Part shown: positions 30,151-41,022 of the stretch, in pieces
Layout: each line of letters starts with the position of its first letter
Position numbering within the stretch: the stretch's first letter is position 1
NCBI RefSeq assembly: GCF_016802725.1
Contig: NC_052665.1
Span: 22,138,501-22,202,500 of the forward strand
Source of the DNA: Solenopsis invicta
Taxonomy: Eukaryota > Arthropoda > Insecta > Hymenoptera > Formicidae
Reading direction: 5' to 3'
Length of the DNA: 64,000 bases
Notes under the pieces: generated by a model
Told to the model about the DNA's origin: nothing
The model's input: only the letters and a program-made list of their open reading frames with translations
Database searches by the model: none
Translations under genes and position numbers: made by a program

Positions 30151-32418
30151 TTTTGAGAGATTTATTTGTTACTAGTTTATGTGTGAAGTTTCATGACATT
30201 TCGTTTATTCGTATTTACAAACTACAGTCGTTTAAGTGTGTCTACCTTCGACTTTGTAAAAAAAAAAGTGGAAAAACAGGAATATTGCATATTGATCAAA
30301 CATTGTTTTGTAACGACTTGACTTCGCACATGAGCGGTGTTGGTTCGGTGGATGAGTACGCAGGTAGGTCGCCGAGAGAACTAGACTGGTTTCTATCGAT
30401 GATAAAAGAAGTTTATTGTACACAAAAGCGAAAATACAATAGAGTATTCGCGGACGCGGCGCGCGGATGAACAAATGAAGATGACGCTTCGACGGACGTG
30501 ACGTTGAACTTATCTCTACACGCGGACGGATGAACAACAGCAAATAATCGCGGACTATATACATGGAGGTGATTCCGAGACAAATTTCTCCGAACTTGAA
30601 ATCCCTGTTTACAAGTCCGCTCGGGCTTGCCGAAGGCCGCGGCCACGGCCACGGGCGCGCGGGCCTGGTGACGATACAACTCGCGCGCGCGGTACAGCTG
30701 TACTTCGGTACGAGACAATCGCGATGCGTGGCGGTTAATACCGCATTGGTGTTGCGGCGGTGGCAACGATGCCAAGATCTCTTGGTGAAAGCGTGGAACT
30801 CCACACCCCAGATCGTGAATCGGTGCCGACGGAGAGGAGATCGGATCGTGATTTTTCCGGTCCACCGAGATCTCTCGGTTGAGCCCAAGGCGCTTGAGCC
30901 CGTAGAAACAGTTAAGATGCTCGTTGCCGAGATTTCTCAGCAGAAACCAAGTTCGCTTGATTTCAAATCGGAGCGGAAAGGAGTACTACTTTTTAGTAAA
31001 CGGACGGTTCGAATAAAAAGAAGCCTCGATCGTGGAAGCGGTGCCGCTTATATAGCCGAATCTCAGGAGGAGGGGCGGTACGGGGATACGGATGGTTCGG
31101 TAACGGAGAGAGAATTCTCGCCACTTGAGATCGGCAGCGACTGCCACTTTGGCCGCTTCTCAGGCGCGTGCGCGCGGAAATGTTCCCGACACACGGATTT
31201 CTTTTTTGCGCGCTATGACGGTTGAAAAAATATTTATTTGGCGCCGTGCGCCAATTTGGCTGTCCGGCAGGTGTTCGGCCGGACAGCGTGGAACGGTGGA
31301 CGGTCCGAGGGAAAAGCGGAAAGGCGGTTTGTTACAGTTTTTTGATGGGAAAAACTCCTAAACAATCAATGACATATAAAGAAATGTTATCCTACATCTG
31401 CTCCTTCGAGAACAACAGTTTATCAATGGTTTAGTGAATTTAAAATTAGTCGTACAAGCATCGAAGACGCACCTTGCTCTGGAAAACCAAAATAGGCTAC
31501 AAATCCGGAAATCGTAAAGCAAGTGCATCGAATCGTTTTGAGTAATCGTAAAGTGAAATTGCGTGAGTTAGCTTGCGTGAGTTAGTGAGAGGTTGTTGGC
31601 ATCTTAAAAAAACGGGTGGGATACATTTTGCACAATGTTTTGGATATGAAAAAGCTATCTGCGCGATGGGTGCCGCGTTTGCTGACTGTCGACCAAAAAT
31701 AGCAGCGCGTTCATGATTCAACGGCCGGTTTGGCGTTGTTGCAACGTAATCAAGCGAATTTTTTTGACGTTTTGTGATGATGGATGAAACGTAGATTCAT
31801 TACGCCTGAGTCCAATAAGCAATCTGCAGAGCGGCTGAAAAGCCACGAAAGCCGATCAAAGCGGCCAAAAAACCAACGCTTGGCCGGGAAGGTTTTGGCC
31901 TCCGTTTTTTGGGATGCACATGGTATAATCTTCATCGATTATCTGCAGACGAGAAAAACGGTTACGGAAAAGTATTATGCAGCGTTATTGGACAAACTAA
32001 ATGACGGAATAAAGAAAAAACGGCCCCATATAGCATAGAAAAGAATTCTATACCATCACGATAAGGCACCGTCATACACGTCCTTGAAAGCAATGGCCAA
32101 ATTGGACAAATTACGATTCGAATTGATTGCTCACTTGCCGTAATTTTCTAAACCTTGCCCCCAGCGACTATTATCTGTTCTCAAACCTCAAGCAGTGGCT
32201 TCAGGGAAAGAAATTTACATCAAATAAGAAAGTCATAGAAATCGAAGCGTATTTCGAGGGTTTAAACGTTTTGTACTACAGAAAGGACATCGAAATGTTG
32301 GAAAATTGATATACCAAATGTATCGCACTCAAAGGCAACTATGTTGAGAAATAAATATAACTTTGCCCAGAAAACGCTTGTTTTTATTAAAAATCCCGGG
32401 ACTTTTCAGCCCATGTAG
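30151..32418 (+). pseudogene. Mariner transposase relic split by a solo LTR
   Basis: The 5' terminal repeat is missing. The 3' terminal repeat (CCCGGGACTTTTCAGCCCATGTAG, ending at 32418 before TA) is present. Transposase blocks are VEKQEYCILIK before the LTR and, after it, MGKTP...MTYKEMLSYIC, RTSIEDAPCSGKP, NPEIVKQVHRIVLSNRKVKL, a first-Asp block VMMDET, YHHDKAPSYTS for the second Asp, and SDYYLFSNLKQWLQGKKF for the third. This is the D,D34D layout of mariners. Multiple stops and frameshifts are present. The transposase acted on its own terminal repeats with TA targets. Confidence 0.75.
30309..31336 (-). repeat. Solo LTR (1028 bp) inside the mariner relic
   Basis: It has TGTAAC...GTTACA tips and a 5-bp duplication GTTTT at 30304-30308 and 31337-31341. 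I read it in - orientation because the - strand has CTATATAAGCGG near 31047 and AATAAA near 30412, in the right order. Three short hairpins with an AGATCTCT-type core lie between them: CCAAG/CTTGG at 30772-30785, ACCGAG/CTCGGT at 30864-30879 and TGCCGAG/CTCAGCA with one mismatch at 30925-30942. No coding region remains. Confidence 0.8.
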
Positions 32419-32494
32419 TATATATAACATATTTATCCATTTATATGCTTTATAGTAATTTGCAAATCCATGCGTAATATGATAAATTTTGGCG

Positions 32495-32627
32495 GGTCCC
32501 GATAGCGCACATCCCGATAGCACACAAACCATTCACAATGGCAGATGATTAGAGATTTTCCGTAGGTTGAGTTAGATAAGTAAAGATGATTGATTGGTGG
32601 GCTATCGGAATATGCGCTATCGGAACC
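32495..32627. repeat. Small hairpin element H2
   Basis: Imperfect 27-bp arms (GGTCCCGATAGCGCAC... against its complement at 32601-32627) enclose the same core as H1: TTTTCCGTAGGTT and GTTAGATAAGTAAAGATGATT. The left arm contains a direct repeat of CCCGATAGC. Likely a non-autonomous transposon of unknown class. Confidence 0.65.
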
Positions 32628-32744
32628 TTCCCGATAAATTTACCACGTAGCGATATTAGATTTGAAATTATGACCAAATTGTATCTAAAATGAAGTTAGG
32701 TTAAGTTAGAAAAAATACACACAAACACATAAATTTTCACATGT

Positions 32745-32975
32745 GATACAGAGAACGGGTGGGTGGAAAAGGAGCTCCGCCCCTGCCCCTGCACCCTTCC
32801 CGTATTTTTTCTAACCTAACCTACCCTTGTTTTTATTGTAATTTGTGGGTTCTAATGATATTAGATTTGAAATTATAGGTTACGTTAGGTTAGTTTTGGA
32901 AAAATTCGGGAGGGGGTGCAGGGGGAGGAGCGGAGCCCCTTCCTTGCCCACGCGTTTTCTGTACCATATTTTTAT
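32745..32975. repeat. Fold-back repeat
   Basis: About 85 bp at 32747-32826 recurs inverted at 32881-32972 with differences. Both arms have a GAGC(T/C)CCGC, CCCCTGCACCC and TAACCTAAC content. A direct word GATATTAGATTTGAAATTAT lies at both 32648 and 32857. No coding capacity. Confidence 0.65.
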
Positions 32976-33157
32976 GTGTATATGTGAGTATATGTGTAGT
33001 TATTACTTTTAATTTTCACAAGCTTTTATGATTATAACTTTTTAACAAAGGACGAGCAACGGTTAAAACTTGTTGAAGGTTACTCAGGGTCATGATCTTG
33101 ACAAAATATGTCAGGGTCAAAGTCATCGGAGCTGCCTCCCCTTATCAGTATATTTAC

Positions 33158-34150
33158 TGTGGCGTCCGTCCAAACGCCACTATAATACGCGCTTAAATAA
33201 TTTTACAGCGCTATGCGGCGTTCAAACTCAAGGTGCGCCCGTCCGACTGTCACCGGACGCGCGCGCGCGCACTCGCCTAATTCCGCGGCGCTATCGCTAC
33301 GCGACTTTGAACTTGGGAGTCAAGCGCGGACAAAACCAGGATATAAGGAGCTCCGCGAGCCTCGAAAATTCAGCCTTTGCTCGCCTATACACGGCGAGCA
33401 CGTCCACAAGACAACATACCCACTGAAGACGCATATCGGGGAAAACCTTGTCGCCCGATATGACCTCCAACCCAATGCCGACGGCCAAGCAAGGATCCCG
33501 AAGTGATCAACACCCCGAGCGAGCCTAGCTCTCGGGAAAGGCATCTGAAGACATCGAGCTCTGCTCTGTGAGCATTCCGATAGAGCTCAGCTCTCGGACT
33601 GTACCTACTCTTCCTCGCATCGAGTCTAGCTCTGCGAGCGCGAGAAAGTCTTTTGGAACCGACGTCGAGCCAGGCTCCGTCAAAGAAGCTAAAGATAGTA
33701 GTGTTGAGCTCAGCTCCACCCTAAGAAATTAATTCCACCCCAGCTGCCTCCAACAAGACGAAACCGGCCTCCTTCACTCTTCTTAAAAGACGACGACCCT
33801 AGGCACGCACGACCTGTCTCGCCTTCCTGGTGCCTAAATTTCCCAGGGTGGCCCTTGTCACCACTGGCTGCCTCACCACCGGCTTCGCCTCCAGCGGGTC
33901 TCACCCACGAACCGAAATTCAACAGGGCCACGCAGACCGACGTTCGCTACACCACTCGGGGTTGCCAGACTCCGGCAGAGTGGGTCTAATCAGGGAAATA
34001 CACCCAGGAGAATCGTCCGCCCAGAAGAAAAAAGTAACGAACCAAGAACTACGGCCACCTCCTTGGATCCCGGAACCGTTGACCCGGCGTAACCGGAACT
34101 TCAAGAAACCAAACGGGCCTTTTCAAGGCCCCCTCACTAAAAAAACCTAA
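33158..34150 (+). repeat. LTR-like GC-rich block with promoter and hairpin array
   Basis: This segment is GC-rich against AT-rich flanks and starts TGTGGCGTCCGTCC. It has a GATATAAGG TATA-like box at 33341, then TTCAGCC (initiator-like) about 30 nt later, and an array of six structured repeats at 33514-33719. The layout parallels the solo LTR at 26248-27720. I could not find a matching CA end or a target duplication, so it may be an LTR plus leader, or a truncated LTR. Open frames here show no recognisable domain. Confidence 0.5.
33514..33719 (+). repeat. Tandem bulged-hairpin array, core GAGC-N3-GCTC
   Basis: Six units have inner cores at 33521, 33556, 33583, 33622, 33667 and 33706. Each has GAGC (once GAGT, still pairing) then 3 nt then GCTC. 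In every unit the 5' arm then has 2 unpaired nt, and beyond it an outer stem whose sequence differs but pairs: CCCGA/TCGGG, ACA/TGT, TCCG/CGGA, CTCGCA/TGCGAG, GACG/CGTC and GTG/CAC. In the third unit the inner stem is one pair longer and the bulge is AT. The constant bulge side points to single-stranded (RNA) folding. The array is about 175-380 nt downstream of the TATA-like box. Confidence 0.8.
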
Positions 34151-34656
34151 TTAGAGTCAAAACCGAAGATTCTATAATGAAACTTAAATAGGTGAAACAC
34201 GAACCTAAATTTACCAAATCTTTTATTTGCCACGCAACTTCGCCCACGTCAAAGTCCAACAATAACGACAAAACAACTTTACCGAAAACAGCAGCAGTTA
34301 TCAAATCAGATTCTACAAATAAGTAAAAAAAAAATTTTAAAAAGCGATATAAGAAATAAAGAGTTACAGTATATGAAATACCAAATGCAAAATTGTAAAT
34401 AGAACGAATAAAATAAATTATAAAAGCAGCAACTTTCAAATATGAAATTGCAGCACTAAGAAGAAATTACTAAAATTAAAGAAAATTATTTGGAAAAATT
34501 AATGAATTAAAATTAAATAATGTAAAAAAAATATACAATATTTAGTTACAAATTAATGAAACTAAATTAAGGATTTTAGAATATGATTTAAAAACAAAAG
34601 AAAATATCTTTAGAAAAAAAATTACTTCCTGGATATTTTAATCCATGTGGTTACTG
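34151..34656. other. AT-rich spacer, no gene seen
   Basis: Low-complexity A/T sequence after the LTR-like block. Nothing supportable. Confidence 0.4.
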
Positions 34657-36526
34657 CCCACATAGCATGTAATATTTCTTTGATATCACAGAAATATTGC
34701 AATATCACAGAAATATTACATACTACTGTGAAATATTACAAAAATATTACTGTGATATTACACAGTGATAATGACATTAAAATATTACTGTGATATTACA
34801 CAGTGATAATGACATTGAAATATTCCAGTAATATCACAGGAATATTACAAAAATAATATTCCTGTGATGGAATATTACTGTGATATCATTGCAATATATT
34901 GTTGCAATATTTAATCCCAAAGAACAAGGTAATGTCAAATGACGTTTCTATTATGTCTTATTAATGCAACGTCACTATCTCTTTGATTAATTTGCATATT
35001 TTCAATATCCACAATATTCTTGGTAATTTCAGTATCTTATAGAAGAAATCAATTTACAAATAAAATAATAATGTCTTTGCCCTTTCGTGGAATGAAAGTG
35101 AAAGTTAAAAAAAAAATAATTAACTTTATTATTAGTTTAGATATAATATTTACTTAGTTTATCCCTTAAACTGTATATATAAACTAATGTACGCTTTTCT
35201 ATGTAATCAATCAATTTAATTATCGCTTTACAACTCGATCAATAATGATTTTATTAAAAAATTACAGAAAAACCTTTGTATTTGTCTTATTGATATTTAT
35301 AATTTTTACAGGAGCACAAAAATCGATTTTAATTTTTAAAAAACTTTATCATAAAAAATTTTTTTAAAGAAAATGTTTACAAAAAGTTTTGTCAATACAC
35401 ATTTATTATTCACTTTGGCAATAAATATTTTAAGGTATATTTAAAAGTTTTTGAGAAAAATATACATTTTTACATCGTTTAATATTTACTTCTTGGTACA
35501 CTATTTTCTAAAATAGTTTATTCATTAATATTGATTAGACTATTATACACCACAGTAAAAGGTTTTTCAAGTTAATTAAAATATTAAATTTCCAACAAAT
35601 TTTTCTTTAGACTTCACTTTTTTTCAATTATATTAAAAAAAATGATTATATATATTCCATCATTAATTAGGTATTTTACAATGTTCATTAATTATATGTA
35701 TGTATATAATGTTGCGGCTCGGTCACCGACCGTCACAACGTACGACGAAACAAGCGAGCGCGTGCACAGCCGCTATGCGGTCCCGCCATGTGTATAACAC
35801 TCCACGCAAACAAGTGAGTGCTGGCACCACCGCTAGGTGGCCGCGTCGCTGGAGACCTTCTCGTGAGTTGAATGCAGCACAGGTGTTATATCTAGACGCT
35901 ACCGCGGCCGACTCATTACTTCACACTTCAGTGAGATTTTAAGGAAAATTGTTGCGTGTTGTAATTTGGAGACGAATACTCGTTCTAATTCTTTTCCCAG
36001 CATGACGTGTGTGTGGAACGCTGTTCCACATAAAATTTTATATTTTTACATGTAAATAATATTTTGTATTGTTATTTAATCTTGAACATAAATTAAAATT
36101 ATAATTAAAATTAAATCTTATTTAACAAAAATAAAAAAGGACACAAGAAATATTTTTTTGTAATTTAAACATTTATTACGTTTACATTATTGTATTCTGT
36201 TTTAATAAATATAATTATTTTTTTCTATGTCTAATATATATTACATGTAACAATATAAAAATAATATTAAGAATAACAATAAAAATAAAAAAAATTAAAA
36301 TAATTTATTTATTTAATTCTTTGCAATATCATTTAAATATCACATAAACATTACAGAAATATTGTGAAATATCACAATAATATTACTGTAATGCGTTTTC
36401 GCGGACATTTTGATATTACTGTGATATCACAATATTTCGTGATATTTTTGCAATATTTCATTTGTAATGTTGCAATGAAGAAATGATATTGCTGTGATAT
36501 TGCTGCAATATTACGTGCTATGTGGG
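34657..36526. mobile_element. 1.9-kb non-autonomous element with CCCACATAGCA termini
   Basis: The ends are CCCACATAGCA and TGCTATGTGGG, 11 of 11 paired. They are followed on both sides by subterminal AATATTACTGTGATATCAC-type words repeated many times in both orientations. The interior is AT-rich, carries another repeat (35708-36040) and has no transposase. No target duplication was recognised, so the superfamily is open. Confidence 0.6.
35708..36040 (+). repeat. Dispersed GC-rich repeat X, copy 1
   Basis: It contains the marker words GCGGTCCCGCC, CCACGCAAACAAGTGAGTGC, CACCGCTAGGTGGCC, TTATATCTAGACGC and TACCGCGGCCGACTCA, in that order, and ends near CCACATAAAATTTTATA. The same order recurs inverted at 38440-38720 and, interrupted, at 60396-62680. 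No coding capacity. Confidence 0.7.
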
Positions 36527-37057
36527 TGTAATTTTGCCTGAAATTATTACATATGACGGATCACATACATGTAGTTACTGTATACAAATACTACAGTTGT
36601 CAAATTTTTGTACTATTCTGTAGTAAGATCTTACGACATGCCACAGAATGGATCACACGCATGTAATTATTGTACTACTGCCGCCCTTATGTTGCCCATG
36701 TGACAGGTTTCCTAACCTGAATAGTCATCAATCTCGATTCGTAAGGCAGACAATTTTTCCTACTGAATTCGTTTGTTTCATGCAAAAACGCGTTGTGTGA
36801 GTCTATAAATTAATACCTCCAGTTCAAAATATACATTTTACAGTAACTGGAGTCAATATTATACTCTTACGAATACTACGTGTCAAATTTTTCAAGTGTT
36901 TATGATTTTTCAAATGTTTATGATTGACAAAGTGCACGTGAATATTTAACGAAACAAAGCTAATTAGATCGAATGCGCGTTATTAAGTCTGTTTTTGTCT
37001 TCTTACTCTTTTCTAATGCGTATCTCACTTTTCTCAAAGAAAATGTGCACTTTTTTT
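36527..37057. other. AT-rich spacer, no gene seen
   Basis: Unique-looking AT-rich DNA with a duplicated GGATCACA(T/C)(A/G)CATGTA word near 36561 and 36652. No coding signal. Confidence 0.4.
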
Positions 37058-37856
37058 AGGGCTTACAATCGTTTCTTGAGCTTGAAAAGTAATTAAAATG
37101 TGATAAAAAATTGTAAGAAAACTGTTGGGCTAATTGACTTCTTTTTTTTTTTAAGGTGGACTCTTAAAAAGCATAAAACGTATAAATAAACTAAAAAATA
37201 ATTAAAGACATAGCGACTGCGTTCAGTGCCGTAGAACGTGTTTTTTTTTATTGGTGAGCATGATAACTGTCTCACCGTTCGTCCGATTAACTTTATTTTT
37301 AGTATACGTATTCTAAATTAGATTCACTATGGTACTACAAGAGCTTTTTTGATAAATTTAATCATTTTTAAATAGTAATAAAAAATAGACTATTCTTTTG
37401 TAAAAATTACGCCTGTTCTTTAAAAATTGTGACCATTTCCGTGACCGTTTCCCCTGATAGCCAAATAACCATAATCAGATGACATTTTGCTGTTACTTAT
37501 TCCGCATTCAATTTCATCAAACTAGAACCAAGGTGTTTCCACAAACTGTCCATTGTTTTGACGTCATTAAAGTTTTTATTTAAATTCAGCAAATTGCCAG
37601 TAAATTGTTACATACGTGTATTACATTCAACTGATGTGTTTGATATCAAAATGTCAACAAGTCATCATCATACATGATATATACACGTAAAACTTTGTTG
37701 TCGGCAATTTGATTATTACCCTAGTAGTAATTTTTTGCAAGACTGCAGTAAATCTTGCAGCAGATTCTTGAAAGATTCTGCCAATAAGACGATCTGCTTC
37801 CTTATTATACTCAATTCTTCTGAAAGATTCTGCAGTTAAATTCTTGCAAGAAATTT

Positions 37857-38312
37857 ATATACAGGGTGTCCCAGACCAATGTATAAAGATTACTACGATG
37901 AGGTAGAAGGGATCGAGATAAATCAAAAAGTCTAATAACAGTTTGCGATATTTGCAATAATTTTTGTGTAATAAAATATTAAAGTCAGCCGAATAAAAGC
38001 GCGCGGAGAAGCAAACGGTTGGTCGCCTGAGCCGTAAGACCACCCGGTTCGACGCGGTGCGGTGCCAAGCTATCCTTTTTCTCGCCGCGCGCCACTTACC
38101 GTCGCCTACAATCGGGCCGCAATGGGCGGACCTACGGCTCAGACGAGCGACCGCTTGTCTCTCTGCGCGCTCTTGTTCGGCTGACCTTAATATTTTATTA
38201 CTCAAAAATTATTGCAAATATCGCAAAATAGTATTAGACTTTTTCATTTATCTCGATCCCTTCTACCTCATCGTGATAATCTTTATACATTGGTCTGGGA
38301 CACCCTGTATAT
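37857..38312. mobile_element. MITE with ACAGGGTGTCCCAGACC termini
   Basis: Long inverted arms (about 190 bp with small differences) begin TATACAGGGTGTCCCAG on the left and end CTGGGACACCCTGTATA on the right. A GC-rich centre contains CGCCGCGCGCCACTTACCG. TA-flanked CAGGGTG termini suggest a Tc1/mariner-type origin. No transposase. Confidence 0.75.
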
Positions 38313-38439
38313 CTGCTGCAATATTTGCAAAATTCTTTTACCAGAATATTAATATAGTCTCGAGATACTTCCCCGCCAAAAACGTGCGATTAAAACTGAT
38401 TTAAAAAAATGTAATCCGGAATTGATCGGGATTTCTGTA

Positions 38440-38720
38440 CCAAAAATATAAAATTTTATGTGGGGCAGCGTTTTATACACACGTCATGTTTTAAAACAAT
38501 GAGAGCGAATATTCGTCTCGATGTTACAACATGTAGCTCCTAAAGATTCACTAAAGTATGAACCATATGAATTGGGAAGTCGGTCGCGGTGGTGCCTAGA
38601 TATAAGCCTGTAGTCGCACTTGACTCACGAGAAATCTCCCGCGGCGTGGCCAACTAGCGGTGGCACCAGCACTCACTTGTTCGCGGGAATTGGAATCTTA
38701 TACACAGCGGGACCAAATAT
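38440..38720 (-). repeat. Dispersed repeat X, copy 2 (inverted)
   Basis: Reverse complement of the marker words of copy 1, for example CGGTCGCGGTGGTGCCTAGATATAA and TAGCGGTGGCACCAGCACTCACTTG. The end TATAAAATTTTATGTGG mirrors the end of copy 1. Confidence 0.7.
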
Positions 38721-39388
38721 TGTCATGTCACTAAATTGTTATATAATAATAAGCTGCAATTTAGAATCTTTAACAATATTTACCAAATATTCTACGTCTT
38801 GTATTAAACTTTTAATATCATACGTGCCATCATTTTGTTGACATATTGCTGTCATTATGACATATACATGTAAGCTCATAACGAGCTGACAGTTTGCTGT
38901 CAACATGATATGTTATTATTAATAAATGTTTGCTCTTAACATTTCATTAACTGATGTTGTGTTTTTGCTCTCCTGTTTTCTGACTTAGTTTTACGTTAAA
39001 TTCTGTAGCTAGCAAATTGCCTACAAATTAACAACAATACATGCAATGCATTAATTTGCCCGATGTGCTGAATCTAGCTTGATTATCTGGGTTTTTTTTT
39101 TAATTCCTCTTGTCATACGAGAACTATGATTCCAAAAATGATAAAAAATAAAAAAATTTTGTTTTAGATAAGTATTACGAGCTGACTCATGCTCATTGTT
39201 TAACCCGAAAAAAAAAACGTTCTACACCACTGGACGCAGCCGCCATCTCTTTAATTATTTTTTAGTTTATTTACGTTTTATGATCTTTAAGAGTCCACCT
39301 TTAAAATAAAAAAATCAATTAGTTTTCTTACAATTTCTCATCATATTTTGACTACTTTTCAAGCTCGAAAAACGATTGTGATCCCTTA

Positions 39389-39721
39389 AATCTCCCTCCA
39401 AGTTAAAATTTTTTACTCTAGCGTTACTGCAATGAATATTATGAATGAATTGACGTATGAAACAAGTATCAAGTGATTAAATGAAGATATAAAAATGATT
39501 CTAATGCTTGTTATACGTTTAACTTTACAAGTTAAGTTTTAGAGGCCTCAACCCGAGTAAAAATTTTTATATATAATTATATATGACCATATATAAATCA
39601 TCATATATGATCATGTACAAAATTTGTCTTTATATGACCATGTATGAAAATATATATGAACATATATAATATAAAAAATTTATTTATAAAATTTACTTTA
39701 ATATTGTCAAAAACAGTTTTC
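39389..39721. other. AT-rich spacer, no gene seen
   Basis: It includes a TATATGA(C/T)CATATATA-rich stretch at 39570-39660. No coding signal. Confidence 0.4.
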
Positions 39722-39725
39722 TTAA

Positions 39726-40553
39726 CCCTTAAACACATAAGTAGGTCTTGAGACCCCATATGAAGCTTTGAACTCTTGCTGTGTAAAGACGGAATGAGAT
39801 AGGAGGTTCGGACAAAAGTAATCTTATGTAAAAGAACTGGACAAAACACATTCAAACAGATCGCGTATGTTACTCTGTCTGAAGTTAAAATACTATAGTG
39901 CCGTGAAAAAAAAGACTTTTACGTAGGTTCCGAAATATATTATCAAACACATCAATTTTCAACTTTAGACACCTTGAGTTAATCAAAAATACCTCATATT
40001 TGCCTTGTTACGTAAGTATATTTTTCAATAGAAATAACAGTTGCATAATTTTTTGTTGAAAGTATGATTCTTTAACTTTAAAACGCCGTATTGTAAGTTC
40101 TTAAAAGTTTTTTGTTGCAAAGATATGATTTTTTTTTTAAGTGGATTTTTAGACACCCAAAAATACCTCATATTCTCATTGGTATATAATTATACTTTTT
40201 AAAAAGAATGACATAATTTTTTTTTTAATATGATTTTTTAGCTTTAAAATGCCATGTTTGAAAGTTCTTAAAAGTTTTTTTATTGCGGAGATATGATTTT
40301 TTAAAGAAAAAGTGGATTTTTGAATAATTTTTAATTTTTGCTTAATGGTTTTTCTTTTATAACTTAACAAAAAATTTTTTTTTGGCAATGCCGATTATGC
40401 AGTCATATTTCTGAGATTCTAAACTTTTATGTGAAAAAAAAAGTTTGTTGAAAAATGTTGATTAGAACCAAAGTTATAACTTCTCAAAGTTGAAAAAGTC
40501 TCTCAGACCCGAAAATGTGTTTACGTATTTTACGAAATCAGTGTGTTTAAGGG
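39726..40553. mobile_element. piggyBac-type non-autonomous element (828 bp)
   Basis: It is flanked on both sides by TTAA (39722-39725, 40554-40557), with termini CCCTTAAACACA and TGTGTTTAAGGG. TTAA targets with CCCT/AGGG ends are the piggyBac signature. Subterminal TGAGACCC/GGGTCTGAGAG words extend the inverted repeat. The interior contains an imperfect roughly 185-bp tandem duplication (39975-40320) with the shared words CTCATATT, AAGTTCTTAAAAGTTTTT and GATATGATTTTTT. No transposase frame. Confidence 0.75.
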
Positions 40554-40617
40554 TTAATGTTAAATCTTAAATAATATAGAAATGTTACTTAAAGTAAAAA
40601 AAATTGGGAATTTTTCT

Positions 40618-40735
40618 CAAGAATTTTTTTTCGGAAATTTTTAAGCGGCTACTCATCCAAGTCGTAACCTTGCCTAACGTTGGTTGAGGTGAAAGACCGC
40701 TGCGAACTGATGCCAGGGGGTCGATCCTGTAACAT
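40618..40735 (-). mobile_element. 5S rRNA-derived SINE-like repeat, copy 2
   Basis: The - strand again shows the 5S 3' portion (ACTTGGATGAGTAGCCGC, then TTAAAAA), preceded by a diverged middle. It shares AATTTTTTTTCGGAAATTT with copy 1 beyond the 5S-like part. It is more diverged than copy 1. Confidence 0.5.
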
Positions 40736-41020
40736 TTTCTTTAGGGCGGAACCGTGAAAAGTGAAAAGTTTCACGTGAACTGCACAATCATGTACATACA
40801 ATTCCACGGGATCATGTAACTCCCTCATGAGCGGAAATATGAACTTTTTCACGTGAACATTTTTGCCATTAGCCGTGATGGCAAAAAGGTGAAAATTTAG
40901 GAAATTAATAAATTGTATGTATTTCGAAATTAGAATGAAAGTATGGTAACAGTTTGAAGAGGTATTATTGAAGAGGTTAACCTTTTTGGTATTGCATTGT
41001 GTTGACAGGATAAGCTAATG
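40736..41020. other. Spacer with a GTGAAAAGTGAAA-type repeat
   Basis: GTGAAAAGTGAAA and TTTTTCACGTGAAC words occur here and again near 47220-47260, so both places probably carry the same decayed repeat. No gene. Confidence 0.4.
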
Positions 41021-41022
41021 TA

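Larger units (their letters stand above)
37058..39388. mobile_element. Large inverted-repeat element with two nested repeats
   Basis: About 210 bp at 37058-37272 recurs inverted at 39186-39388, including AGGTGGACTCTTA, AAACTAAAAAATAATTAAAG and TAGAACGT words. The interior holds AT-rich sequence, a 456-bp MITE (37857-38312) and repeat X copy 2. No transposase frame. The outer boundaries are estimated from where the two arms stop matching. Confidence 0.6.

Noticed and set aside
30563..31225. 220-codon frame as a host gene
   Set aside because: Lies entirely inside a solo LTR with clear target duplication, and shows no domain.
32740..32980. Telomeric (TTAGG)n array
   Set aside because: TAACCTAAC/GTTAGGTTAG words occur but only once or twice within a fold-back repeat, not as a tandem array.
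33514..33719. CRISPR-like array
   Set aside because: Units are spaced regularly but are hairpins with changing arms, not identical repeats with unique spacers. There are no cas genes and the DNA is eukaryotic.
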